Of a DNA stretch of 7,478 bases, positions 1 through 7,089 are shown in pieces. The stretch spans positions 1 through 7,478 of the forward strand of contig CAMLIY010000152.1 of the NCBI GenBank assembly GCA_946480125.1, read 5' to 3'. Both the position numbers and the translations under genes were made by a program. Every line of letters starts with the position of its first letter. Position 1 is the stretch's first letter. The DNA comes from an uncultured Asticcacaulis sp. (lineage in GTDB: Bacteria > Pseudomonadota > Alphaproteobacteria > Caulobacterales > Caulobacteraceae). Under the pieces are notes generated by a model, which was given only the letters and a program-made list of their open reading frames with translations, was not told the origin of the DNA and searched no databases.

Positions 1-1225
1 CGGAAGCGGTCAGCGGCGCGAGCAAGCGGATGGTATTGGCATAGACCCCGCAGGATAACAGGATCAGACCGTTTTCCTGCGCCTTCACGCAGATGTTTTT
101 CGTTGTAGCGGCATCCGGCGTATAGCTGCCGCGATCGTTGACAATATCGAAGGCGATCATGGCGCCGAGGCCACGAATGGCGGCCATGGGCACAATATCA
201 TTACGGTTCGCCAGGGCTTCAAGCCGGGCCTTCAGTTTCGCGCCCTGGCGATTGGCGGCCTCAAGCAGGTTTTCGTCTTCGATGACCTCCAGCACAGCCA
301 GAGCCGCCGCGCAGGCCACCGGATTGCCGCCATAGGTGCCGCCGAGGCCACCGACTACAGGCGCATCCATCACCTCGGCGCGGCCGACCACGCCGGAAAG
401 CGGATAGCCGCCGGCCAGCGACTTGGCCATGGTCATCAGGTCGGGTTTGACGTCGTAATTTTCCATGGCGAACAGCTTGCCGGTACGGCCGAAGCCGGTC
501 TGGACCTCATCGGCGATCAGCAGAATGCCGTGGTCGTCGCAACGCTGCCGCAAGGCGCGCATCAGGTCCGGCGGGGTGATGAGGAAGCCGCCTTCGCCCT
601 GGACCGGCTCGATGATGATGGCGGCCACGGCATCCGGCGCGATATCGGCCTTGAACAGATAGTCGAGCATTTTCAGCGTGTCATCGGTATCGATACCCTG
701 CGCCTCGACCGGGAAGGGCAGGTGGTAAATGCCGGGCTGCTGCGGGCCAAGATCCTTCTTGTACGGCACCACCTTGCCGGTCAGGGCCGAGGTCAGGGCG
801 GTGCGGCCATGGAAGCCACCGGTGAAGGCGATGATGCCGTCGCGTTTGGTGTGGCAGCGGGCGATCTTGACGGCGTTTTCGACCGCTTCGGCGCCGGTCG
901 TGAACAGGGCGCACTTGGCCGGGCCATCGATCGGCGCCAGGGCGTTCAGCTTTTCGGCCAGCGCGATATAGCTTTCATAGGGCACCACCTGAAAGGCGGT
1001 GTGGGTGAAAGCCTCCATCTGTTTCAACGCGGCGGCCTGGACCTTGGGGTGACGGTGGCCGGTATTGAGCACGGCGATGCCGCCGGCGAAATCAATGAAG
1101 CGATTGCCGTCGGCGTCCCACAATTCGGCATTTTCGGCGCGTCCCGCGTAAAGCGTGGTGGCATGGCCGATGCCGCGGGCGACAGCTGCGGTGCGGCGGG
1201 CGGCAAGATCGGCATTATTGGTCAT
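1..1225 (-). CDS. gabT: 4-aminobutyrate aminotransferase, 3' end cut by window edge
   Basis: This is a PLP-dependent class III (fold type I) aminotransferase. It moves the amino group of 4-aminobutyrate to 2-oxoglutarate, giving succinate semialdehyde and glutamate in the cytosol. 408 codons are visible. Motifs fit GabT closely and even keep the E. coli numbering as I recall it: FAGGIAVLNTGHRHP (47-60), TTGAEAVENAVKIAR (109-123), FHGRT (138-142), EPVQGEGG with Glu211, IADEVQTGFGRTG with Asp239, and TMAKSLAGG with the Schiff-base Lys268. RGLGAMIAFD and the C-terminal LILLSCG also match. The ORF has no stop within the window. Compared with the usual length of about 426 residues, roughly 18-20 are missing off the left edge. 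The ATG at 1225 has a GGAG Shine-Dalgarno 6 nt upstream, and the N-terminus aligns with known GabT proteins. The gene lies 86 bp after the deacylase stop and has a palindrome in front of it. A related omega-aminotransferase with another amine substrate cannot be excluded. Confidence 0.93.
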   Translation of the reverse strand, partial: MTNNADLAARRTAAVARGIGHATTLYAGRAENAELWDADGNRFIDFAGGIAVLNTGHRHPKVQAAALKQMEAFTHTAFQVVPYESYIALAEKLNALAPIDGPAKCALFTTGAEAVENAVKIARCHTKRDGIIAFTGGFHGRTALTSALTGKVVPYKKDLGPQQPGIYHLPFPVEAQGIDTDDTLKMLDYLFKADIAPDAVAAIIIEPVQGEGGFLITPPDLMRALRQRCDDHGILLIADEVQTGFGRTGKLFAMENYDVKPDLMTMAKSLAGGYPLSGVVGRAEVMDAPVVGGLGGTYGGNPVACAAALAVLEVIEDENLLEAANRQGAKLKARLEALANRNDIVPMAAIRGLGAMIAFDIVNDRGSYTPDAATTKNICVKAQENGLILLSCGVYANTIRLLAPLTAS

Positions 1226-1259
1226 GGCAGGCTCCGGCAATCAGATTGAGCGGAGACTA

Positions 1260-1279
1260 CATATTGTGATCACAATATG
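1260..1279. promoter_or_regulatory. perfect 20-bp palindrome, probable operator of gabT
   Basis: CATATTGTGATCACAATATG reads identically on both strands over all 20 bases. It sits 35-54 nt upstream of the gabT start, in the short gap between the deacylase and gabT, which is where a repressor or activator would act. The core TTGT-N4-ACAA resembles sites of GntR-family (FCD subgroup) regulators, but the regulator is not in the window and the family assignment is inference. It lacks the 6-nt spacer of a CRP site. It has no T-tract, so it is unlikely to be a terminator. Confidence 0.65.
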
Positions 1280-1311
1280 CCAGAAATTTTTAGGCATATC
1301 CCAATAGCAGG

Positions 1312-2427
1312 CTACTGGCTCCTGACCATCTGGGCGGTATCCGGACAGCCGGTCCGGGCGCAGACGCCCTGATCCGACCAGGCGATCAGCCGCACCACCA
1401 TATCGCCCGGCTCGGTGCGGGGATCGGTGGCGATGGAGAGCACATGGCCGTCCGAAGGCGCGGTGATGGTGGCGATGGTTTCACCGAAGGGGTTGCTGAC
1501 CGTGGCCACCACATCGCCTTTTTTCACATCATCCTTCAGCCTGACCTTAACCGTGGTCCAGCCGCCACGCGTGCTGTCGATATCGGTCACCACATTGCCG
1601 ACATAGGGCGCCGGATCGCTGAGATCCGGCTTGCCGGCCAGCATACCCTTGCCGATCATGACATTGTGGATGCCGCGCGTGGCGCGGGCGATCATGGCGC
1701 CATCGAAGGTTTCCGGCGCGCCCAGTTCATAGGTGACCGCCGGGATGCCGACCGGATTGAGCATATTTTCGACCGTGCCCTCGACACCGGCATCCATGCC
1801 GATAACGTCCGGCCGCAGCAGATCGGCGATCTGGCGAGCCGCGCCCGTCTGGGCGAACACATAGCCGGGATAGGCGCCGCCGCGCGACTGGGTATGCAGG
1901 TCGATGGCGAAATCGGCATTGCCGATGAAGAGTTGCTGCCACAATCGGCCGGCATAGCGTGATGACGGGCCGCCTTCGAGATTGCCGGGCATGGCGCGGT
2001 TGAGATTATCGCCATTGGTGCCGATTTCGTCGGCGGTGAAGCCACGCGTCGAATGCAGCAGACCCGGTGTATTCAGGCCAGGCACCGCCACCAGTGTGCC
2101 GGAAAAGCTTTTGGGATCGATGGTCTGCGCCAGATTTTGCAGGACGGAAATGCCGTTCAGTTCGTCGCCGTGAATGCCGGCGGTGATCAGCAGTTTCAGC
2201 CCCGGTTTCGCGCCCTTGATCACGATGACCGGCACATACCAGCCCTGACCGATGGCGGTATCGGTCACGCGGAAATAGAGTTTGGTCAGGGCGCCGGCGG
2301 GCAGGTCCGCCACGTCCAGCTTGTCAATGACAGCCGCGCCGTCCATCCGGTCGCCGGTGTAGACGGTCTGCGCCATAACGGGGGTGGACAGGGCAAGCAG
2401 GGCGGCAGCTATCGCAAAAGGTTTCAT
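1312..2427 (-). CDS. secreted succinylglutamate desuccinylase/aspartoacylase-family deacylase
   Basis: This is a 371-residue zinc hydrolase of the AstE/AspA (M14-like) family, whose members remove acyl groups from N-acyl amino acids or related compounds. Zinc ligands are visible in the AGIHGDELNG motif (His86, Glu89) and DLHTQ (His178). DNLNRAMPG (140-148) supplies the substrate-binding Asn/Arg, and TYELG gives the probable catalytic Glu234. Residues about 275-350 look like the beta-rich C-terminal domain typical of the family. Two cysteines (356 and 361) near the end could form a disulfide. The start chosen is the ATG at 2427, which has an AAAGAGA ribosome-binding site. A TTG five codons upstream is less likely. 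From that ATG the protein begins with a clean Sec signal peptide (hydrophobic residues 4-18, cleavage after VMA at 19), so it should act in the periplasm. AstE and DoeB are cytosolic, so the substrate is probably different and is not identifiable from sequence. It precedes gabT on the same strand. Confidence 0.85.
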   Translation of the reverse strand: MKPFAIAAALLALSTPVMAQTVYTGDRMDGAAVIDKLDVADLPAGALTKLYFRVTDTAIGQGWYVPVIVIKGAKPGLKLLITAGIHGDELNGISVLQNLAQTIDPKSFSGTLVAVPGLNTPGLLHSTRGFTADEIGTNGDNLNRAMPGNLEGGPSSRYAGRLWQQLFIGNADFAIDLHTQSRGGAYPGYVFAQTGAARQIADLLRPDVIGMDAGVEGTVENMLNPVGIPAVTYELGAPETFDGAMIARATRGIHNVMIGKGMLAGKPDLSDPAPYVGNVVTDIDSTRGGWTTVKVRLKDDVKKGDVVATVSNPFGETIATITAPSDGHVLSIATDPRTEPGDMVVRLIAWSDQGVCARTGCPDTAQMVRSQ

Positions 2428-2457
2428 GCGTGTCTCTTTCAAACGGTCCAGACCTTA

Positions 2458-2485
2458 GTCATAGCCGTTTTCAGATTCGCCGCAA
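2458..2485 (-). promoter_or_regulatory. candidate promoter of the deacylase gene
   Basis: On the minus strand TTGCGGC (2485-2479) and GCTATGAC (2465-2458) are separated by 13 nt. They match the Caulobacter housekeeping consensus TTGACGS-N10-14-GCTANAWC at 5 of 7 and 7 of 8 positions. The -10-like element ends 30 nt before the ATG at 2427, leaving a short leader containing the ribosome-binding site. This suggests the deacylase (and possibly gabT) can be transcribed independently of secA. It is a consensus match only. Confidence 0.4.
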
Positions 2486-2513
2486 GTCAGGCTTTATGTC
2501 GGTCTCAGGCACA

Positions 2514-2722
2514 GACGAGCGTGCCGCGGCAGGGCTTGAACCTGTTGCCGAGCCGCCCAAAGGGCTATGCCCGTCTGGCTATCAACCTGCGGCTCAGACC
2601 AATGTGCCGCGGCAGGGCTTGAACCTGTTGCCGGAGCCGCCCAAAGGGCAAAGCCCGTCTGGCTATCAACCTGCGGCTCAGACCAGGGTGCCGTGGCAGT
2701 GCTTAAACTTGTTGCCGGAGCC
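2514..2722. repeat. tandem degenerate copies of the secA 3' end (period 84 nt)
   Basis: Three units follow each other: 2514-2596 (83 nt), 2597-2680 (84 nt), and 2681 to about 2722. The last is the genuine secA coding end. Thirty-three bases at 2569-2601 recur exactly at 2653-2685. The two outer units are nearly identical over about 45 nt (starting at 2521 and 2604). Read on the minus strand in the secA frame, the middle unit encodes LCPLGGSGNRFKPCRGTLV followed by TGA, against SecA's [18 protein letters not shown] followed by TGA. It is thus a damaged SEC-C motif that has lost the second Cys of CxC and the His after the third Cys. The leftmost unit has lost one base and is frameshifted. Stop codons separate the units and there is no convincing start codon for them, so they are probably not translated. 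Confidence 0.85.
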
Positions 2723-5557
2723 GCAAGGACACAGGCCATTGCGCGAGGTATTCTCCCATCCGGCCGGCAGGGCTTGCGGCGGCAGGGCGGCGCGCTGTTC
2801 GGGCGTCAGATCGTCGGTCAGCTTGGGGCCGCGCTCATTATGGCCGGTATGCGGATCGAGATGCACTTCCTGGAAGGCGGGGCGTTGTTGCGGCAGGGAC
2901 GGGGCGAACGGCATCGGCTCGGCGGCTTCTTCCGGCTGTTCGAAGCGGATTTCCATGGTCATCAGCCAGCGCGTGACCGAGTGGCGCAAATTGGTCAGCA
3001 AGGTTTCGAACAGGGTGAAGGCTTCGGTCTTGTACTCGTTCAGCGGATCGCGCTGACCGTAGCCGCGCAGGCCGATGACGGCGCGCAGGTGGTCGAGGTG
3101 CATCAGGTGCTCGCGCCACTGCATATCGATCATTTGCAGCAGGAACTGCTTTTCGAGCGCCTTCATCTGGTCGTCGCCCAACAGGCGCAGGCGTTCTTCC
3201 ATCTTCTCGGCGGCAAGTGTCTGAATGCGCTCCTCGAATTCCTCGTTGGCAATGCCTTCTTCCTCGGCCCAGTCTTCCAGAGGCAGATCGAGGCCGGTCA
3301 GGTTCAGGATCGCGTCCTTCAGTTCCGGAATTTCCCACTTCTCGGCATAGGCCTTTGGTGGCATGTGACGCTCGACCAGATCATGAATGGAGTCGGCACG
3401 GAATTCGCCGATTAGCTCCGACAGGTCGTCGGAATCCATGAAGTCCTGGCGCTGTTCGAAAACGGCCTTGCGCTGGTCATTGACCACGTCGTCATATTTC
3501 AGGAGGTTCTTGCGGATTTCGTAATTGCGCTGCTCCACGCGCTTTTGCGCGGTGGCGATGGCGCCGTTCAGCAGCTTGTGGGTGATGGCTTCGCCTTCTT
3601 CGACGCCGAGCGATTTCATCATCGCGTTCAGGCGGTCGCCGGCGAAAATGCGCATCAGGTCATCTTCGCACGACAGGAAGAATTTCGACCGGCCTGGATC
3701 GCCCTGACGGCCGGTACGGCCGCGCAGCTGGTTATCGATACGGCGGCTTTCGTGACGCTCGGTGCCGAGCACGAACAGGCCACCGGCGGCCAGCGCCTTT
3801 TCCTTCAGGTCGGCGACCTGGGATTCGATTTCGGTCTTTTTGGCGAGAATCTGCTCGGCTGAAACGGCGACGCCGGCGGCATCCTGTTCCAGCAGCCATT
3901 TCTGTACGCGCATATCGACATTGCCGCCCAGCTGGATATCGGTGCCGCGACCGGCCATGTTGGTAGCGATGGTGACCGAGCCCGGCACGCCGGCATCGGC
4001 GATGATGTCGCCTTCCTGTTCGTGGAAGCGCGCGTTCAGTACGCTGTGCGGGATGCCCTTGCCCGATTTATAAACGATGTCATAGGCGTCTTCGCCGGCC
4101 TTCAGAATGTCCTTCTTGTCGGCAGTGGCGTAGTTCGCCCGCAGGGTGCGCGAGACCTCGACCTTGTAGCTGTAGTCATTGAGGAACTTCGACAGGTCAT
4201 CGGATTTTTCGATCGAAGCGGTGCCGACGAGGATCGGCTGACCCTTGACGTAGCAATAGGCCACCTGGGCGGCGATGGCGGTGAACTTCTCGGTTTCGGT
4301 GCGGTAGACCTCATCGTCGTCATCGACACGCATGATCGGGCGATTGGTCGGGATTTCGAGCACATCCATCTTGTAGATGTCGCCGAATTCCTGCGCTTCG
4401 GTGGCGGCGGTGCCGGTCATGCCCGACAGTTTGCCATACATGCGGAAATAGTTCTGGATGGTAACCGAGGCCAGGGTCTGGTTTTCCGGCTGAATCTCGA
4501 CGCCTTCCTTGGCTTCGATGGCCTGGTGCAGACCCTCCGACAGGCGGCGCCCGGTCATCATGCGGCCGGTGAATTCATCGATCAGGATGATCTCGCCGTC
4601 CTTGACGATATAGTCCTTGTTGAGCTGGTAGAGCGTATTGGCGCGCAGGGCCTGGTTGGCATGGTGGACCAGCGAGATATTGACCGGATCATAAAGACCG
4701 GCCGAATCCTCGGCCAGATGGCCGCCGGCTTCCAGCATTTCTTCGAGACGCTCGGAACCCAGTTCGGAGAGCAGCACCTGACGTTGCTTCTCGTCCAGTT
4801 CGAAGGTCTCCGGGTCCTTGGTCAGTTCCAGGATGGTGGCGTTGAGGATCTTGTAAAGTTCCGAGCGGTCCTCGGTCGGGCCGGAAATGATCAGCGGCGT
4901 GCGCGCTTCATCGATCAGGATCGAGTCGACTTCATCGACGATACAGAAGTTATGACCGCGCTGGACCATTTCATTGCGGCTGTAGGACAGGTTGTCACGC
5001 AGGTAATCGAAACCAAATTCATTATTGGTGCCGTAGGTGACGTCGGCATTGTAGGCCTGCTTGCGCTGGCCCTGGCTTAGGCCCTGGACGATAACGCCGG
5101 TGGACAGGCCGAGGAAGCGGTACACGCGCCCCATGAATTCGGCGTCGCGCTTGGCGAGATAGTCATTGACCGTGATCAGGTGTACGCCCTTGCCTTCAAG
5201 CGCGTTGAGATAGACCGGCGCGGTGGCGACCAGGGTCTTGCCTTCACCCGTCCGCATTTCGGCGATGCCGCCCTTGTGCAGGATCATGGCGCCGACGAGC
5301 TGGACATCGTAGGGGCGCTGGCCGATCGACCGCCAGGCGGCTTCGCGCACCACGGCGAAGGCTTCATCCATCAGTGAATCGAGCGAGGCGCCGGCGGCGA
5401 TGCGATCCTTGAAAATCTGCGTCTGGCCGCGCAGTTCCTCATCGCTCATCGCCTTGTATTTAGGCTCCAGCAGACTGATCTTCTGCGCGCGGGCCATATA
5501 GCCGCGAACCTTGCGATCATTTGAGGAGCCGAAAAGCATTTTGGCGATGGCCAGCAT
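2678..5557 (-). CDS. secA: preprotein translocase ATPase SecA
   Basis: SecA is the ATP-driven motor that pushes unfolded preproteins through SecYEG at the inner membrane. The 959 residues show the full architecture. Walker A is MRTGEGKT (101-108) and Walker B is DEVDS (208-212), followed by [13 protein letters not shown]. The preprotein cross-linking region spans about 227-370. Next come LSGMTGTA (377-384), NBD2 with [16 protein letters not shown] (531-546) and [13 protein letters not shown] (610-622), and the helical scaffold and wing domains (about 640-865). A variable linker leads to a C-terminal zinc-binding SEC-C motif with Cys943, Cys945, Cys954 and His955. I chose the ATG at 5557 ([15 protein letters not shown]), with AAGG six nt upstream. 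It matches the usual N-terminus, whereas an upstream ATG at 5611 would add 18 atypical residues. NBD2 carries about 35-40 extra residues (around 462-501) relative to E. coli. No canonical terminator follows the stop, only the degenerate repeat array. Confidence 0.98.
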   Translation of the reverse strand: MLAIAKMLFGSSNDRKVRGYMARAQKISLLEPKYKAMSDEELRGQTQIFKDRIAAGASLDSLMDEAFAVVREAAWRSIGQRPYDVQLVGAMILHKGGIAEMRTGEGKTLVATAPVYLNALEGKGVHLITVNDYLAKRDAEFMGRVYRFLGLSTGVIVQGLSQGQRKQAYNADVTYGTNNEFGFDYLRDNLSYSRNEMVQRGHNFCIVDEVDSILIDEARTPLIISGPTEDRSELYKILNATILELTKDPETFELDEKQRQVLLSELGSERLEEMLEAGGHLAEDSAGLYDPVNISLVHHANQALRANTLYQLNKDYIVKDGEIILIDEFTGRMMTGRRLSEGLHQAIEAKEGVEIQPENQTLASVTIQNYFRMYGKLSGMTGTAATEAQEFGDIYKMDVLEIPTNRPIMRVDDDDEVYRTETEKFTAIAAQVAYCYVKGQPILVGTASIEKSDDLSKFLNDYSYKVEVSRTLRANYATADKKDILKAGEDAYDIVYKSGKGIPHSVLNARFHEQEGDIIADAGVPGSVTIATNMAGRGTDIQLGGNVDMRVQKWLLEQDAAGVAVSAEQILAKKTEIESQVADLKEKALAAGGLFVLGTERHESRRIDNQLRGRTGRQGDPGRSKFFLSCEDDLMRIFAGDRLNAMMKSLGVEEGEAITHKLLNGAIATAQKRVEQRNYEIRKNLLKYDDVVNDQRKAVFEQRQDFMDSDDLSELIGEFRADSIHDLVERHMPPKAYAEKWEIPELKDAILNLTGLDLPLEDWAEEEGIANEEFEERIQTLAAEKMEERLRLLGDDQMKALEKQFLLQMIDMQWREHLMHLDHLRAVIGLRGYGQRDPLNEYKTEAFTLFETLLTNLRHSVTRWLMTMEIRFEQPEEAAEPMPFAPSLPQQRPAFQEVHLDPHTGHNERGPKLTDDLTPEQRAALPPQALPAGWENTSRNGLCPCGSGNKFKHCHGTLV

Positions 5558-5854
5558 GAGAAACCTTAACTGATGAATTCGTAACAGTCGAAATGGCCTA
5601 AATCGGGCCAAATTAGCCTGTCAGATGTAGTGAATCGTGAGAACCGCGCGAAATCTTCTTATTTATCTGTCGTGTTCGTAACGAGACTGAAACGAGTTAC
5701 AGGTGAAATAGGTCGGTATTTACGCTTTTCAAGCACGGCCACTGACTTAAGCGGCGGATTGATGTATGTCAATCTCAGCTTGGGGCGTGCCAGGCTTCGG
5801 CTTTGGCAAGCCTCCGGTGTGCGCGCATGATTTGGCGATGGTTTGGGGAAATTC
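5558..5854. other. divergent intergenic region between secA and the parvulin gene
   Basis: These 297 bp must hold both promoters and leaders. I see no convincing gene: the one plus-strand reading frame here (from 5630) has no recognisable protein features. Visible structure includes TGGCC-N7-GGCCA (5594-5610), which would form a small hairpin in the secA leader. There is also GTAAC-N13-GTTAC (5678-5700), containing two direct AACGAG repeats, and AGGCTT-N10-AAGCCT (5792-5813) in the parvulin leader. A weak -35/-10 pair for the parvulin gene (CTGACT, 17 nt, TATGTC) lies near 5742-5770. None of these matches a known operator well. Confidence 0.4.
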
Positions 5855-6835
5855 ATGGTTAAACGCTCTGTTTTGCAACTGGCTTTTGTGTCGAGCCTGC
5901 TGGCGCTGACCGTATGCGTCGCCGCCTGTAACAAGGCCACCGTCGGTAGTGAGGCGCCGCCGGAAGCCGGCGATGTCGCCGTGGCGCGGATTGACGGCGA
6001 AACCATCTGGACCTCCGACGTTCGCGCCGAAGCGATTGCCCAGGGTCAGATCGGACCGGGCGAGCCGCTCGACATGACCTCCGACCTGTTTTCGCGCACA
6101 CTGGAAGAGGTGGTTGACCAGCGTCTGCTGGCCAAGGCGGCCATGGCCAAGGGACTGGAGAAATCGACCACTGCCCAGCGCCGGCTGCGGGCGGCCCATG
6201 ACCGGATTCTCGGTGATATGCTGGTTGAAAACACCATAGACCGTGATGTCGACGATAAGGCCGTCAAGGATCACTATGATGAACAGGTGAAGCTGTCGAA
6301 GCAGTCTGAGGAAATCCGCACACGCCTGATCCTGCTGAAAACAAAACCGGAGGCCGAAGCGGCGCTGAAGCAGCTGCAAGGGGGTGCCCTGTTCGAGGCC
6401 ATGGCGATGGAAAGATCGATCGACCAGGGCACGCGGTTCAATGGCGGCGATATGGGCTATTTCACCACGGATATCATGCCGCAGGCCTATAAGGGTGTAC
6501 TGGCGACAGCCAAGACCGGCGATACGGTGGGTCCGGTCCAGGTCGATGGCGGCTGGGCGCTGTTGCGGGTAGAGGATCGCCGGCCCGAACAATTGCCGAC
6601 CTTGGAAGAAGAACGTCCGATTATCATGCGCTACCTGATCTATAACCAGGTCGCTGGCATGCTGAACTCTCTGCGCAAGAAGGCCAATGTTGAACTGCTG
6701 GTCAAGCCGTCGGCCACTTCAGGCACCCAGGAGCCGGACTCGGCGCCGGCATCGGTTGCGGCGGATGACGCCTCGGCGGACAGCGCTTCGGCTTCAAGTG
6801 CCGCGCCGACGAAAAAAGCCGGGCAAAAGACGTAA
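5855..6835 (+). CDS. parvulin-type (PpiC domain) peptidyl-prolyl isomerase-like lipoprotein
   Basis: This 326-residue protein is predicted to help fold or escort proteins outside the inner membrane, in the manner of SurA/PrsA. The ATG at 5855 has GGGGA five nt upstream and is preferred over an in-frame TTG at 5843. Residues 1-24 form a lipoprotein signal peptide ending in a lipobox VAAC with Cys25. The next residue is Asn rather than Asp, which by the E. coli rule favours outer-membrane sorting. Residues about 41-150 are helical with VARIDGETI at the start, as in SurA/PrsA N-domains. Residues about 152-245 are the parvulin domain, with the family hallmarks LQGGALFEAMAMERS, GGDMGYF and VQVDGGWALLRVEDRRP. 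The positions normally holding the HIL histidine and the late GYH histidine read RLIL and GWAL. The tail (about 285-326) is an Ala/Ser/Asp-rich, probably disordered segment ending in lysines. It is transcribed away from secA, an arrangement I recall from other alphaproteobacteria. Confidence 0.88.
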   Translation: MVKRSVLQLAFVSSLLALTVCVAACNKATVGSEAPPEAGDVAVARIDGETIWTSDVRAEAIAQGQIGPGEPLDMTSDLFSRTLEEVVDQRLLAKAAMAKGLEKSTTAQRRLRAAHDRILGDMLVENTIDRDVDDKAVKDHYDEQVKLSKQSEEIRTRLILLKTKPEAEAALKQLQGGALFEAMAMERSIDQGTRFNGGDMGYFTTDIMPQAYKGVLATAKTGDTVGPVQVDGGWALLRVEDRRPEQLPTLEEERPIIMRYLIYNQVAGMLNSLRKKANVELLVKPSATSGTQEPDSAPASVAADDASADSASASSAAPTKKAGQKT

Positions 6836-6850
6836 ACGTCACCCGGCTTT
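6812..6850 (-). terminator. intrinsic terminator with its T-tract on the minus strand
   Basis: AAAGCCGGG (6815-6823) pairs with CCCGGCTTT (6842-6850), and an inner GACGT/ACGTC stem (6829-6833 with 6836-6840) fills the loop. On the minus strand the stem is followed by six T residues (6817-6812), a classic Rho-independent form. On the plus strand only three T residues are available, within the stem, so it would stop the parvulin transcript weakly. The left arm and the parvulin stop codon (6833-6835) overlap, so the hairpin lies partly in coding sequence. It implies a minus-strand transcript coming from the right. Confidence 0.65.
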
Positions 6851-6865
6851 AAAACGTTGCGACTC

Positions 6866-6880
6866 GGCTGCCAGGCAGCC
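6866..6880. repeat. compact inverted repeat GGCTGCC-A-GGCAGCC
   Basis: Seven-base arms flank a single A, so in RNA the realistic hairpin has a five-base-pair stem and a five-base loop. It lies between the second small ORF stop and the minus-strand terminator. It has no T-tract on either strand longer than two bases. It may stabilise the 3' end of either convergent transcript, or simply be chance in GC-rich DNA. Confidence 0.4.
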
Positions 6881-6894
6881 TTAAGGGAATCTGA

Positions 6895-6969
6895 TCAGAA
6901 TTTTGCCGTACCCGGGGCAAAGCCGAAGGCCAGAAGACCAACCAGAAACGCTTCAATTTGCTTTTTCAT
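6895..6969 (-). CDS. possible 24-aa hydrophobic small protein (second of a tandem pair)
   Basis: The ATG at 6969 opens a 24-codon frame ending in TGA at 6895. It begins MKKQIEAFLVGLLAFGFAPG, a short charged start followed by about 13 hydrophobic residues, and so resembles a small membrane peptide or a bare signal-like helix. AGGAA lies about nine nt upstream. A second in-frame ATG at 6978 is too close to that site to be favoured. It starts 27 nt after the stop of the neighbouring small ORF and is followed by a terminator facing the right way. I do not recognise the family. At this length an open frame can easily arise by chance, so position and signals are the only support. Confidence 0.35.
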   Translation of the reverse strand: MKKQIEAFLVGLLAFGFAPGTAKF

Positions 6970-6996
6970 AATGCTCATTTCCTAATCGTCAGGGAT

Positions 6997-7074
6997 TTAG
7001 TCGACAACCGGCAGGCGGTGCGCCTTGCCCCAGCGGACAGCCAGACGAACAAAAAAGCTTGCGATCGATTTCAT
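6997..7074 (-). CDS. possible 25-aa cationic small protein (first of a tandem pair)
   Basis: The ATG at 7074 opens a 25-codon frame ending in TAA at 6997. It starts MKSIASFFVRLAVRWGKAHR, with basic residues spaced along a hydrophobic stretch as in a cationic amphipathic helix. Third codon positions are fairly GC-rich (about 70 per cent), as in the neighbouring genes. A weak GAG ribosome-binding site sits 7 nt upstream, with AGGA a little further away. The frame stays open upstream to an ATG at 7233, giving 78 residues. However, that extension runs through the inverted repeats and looks non-coding. The peptide is not recognised. It would form a transcription unit with the 24-aa ORF downstream of it. 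Confidence 0.35.
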   Translation of the reverse strand: MKSIASFFVRLAVRWGKAHRLPVVD

Positions 7075-7089
7075 GGTACTCAATTCCTG

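Noticed and set aside
2430..3056. Plus-strand reading frames across the repeat array and the secA end, with a repeated peptide pattern
   Set aside because: They are antisense shadows. The repeated peptide simply reflects the 84-nt DNA repeat, which is a multiple of three, and most of each frame lies opposite the certain secA coding sequence.
5558..5611. Longer SecA start at 5611 adding 18 residues
   Set aside because: The added residues are Arg/Phe/Leu-rich and unlike SecA N-termini, while the ATG at 5557 has a good ribosome-binding site and gives the family's usual beginning.
5747..6592. 281-codon minus-strand frame opposite the parvulin gene
   Set aside because: It is a shadow frame. The plus-strand frame has a lipoprotein signal, domain hallmarks and a ribosome-binding site, and the opposing frame shows no recognisable domain.
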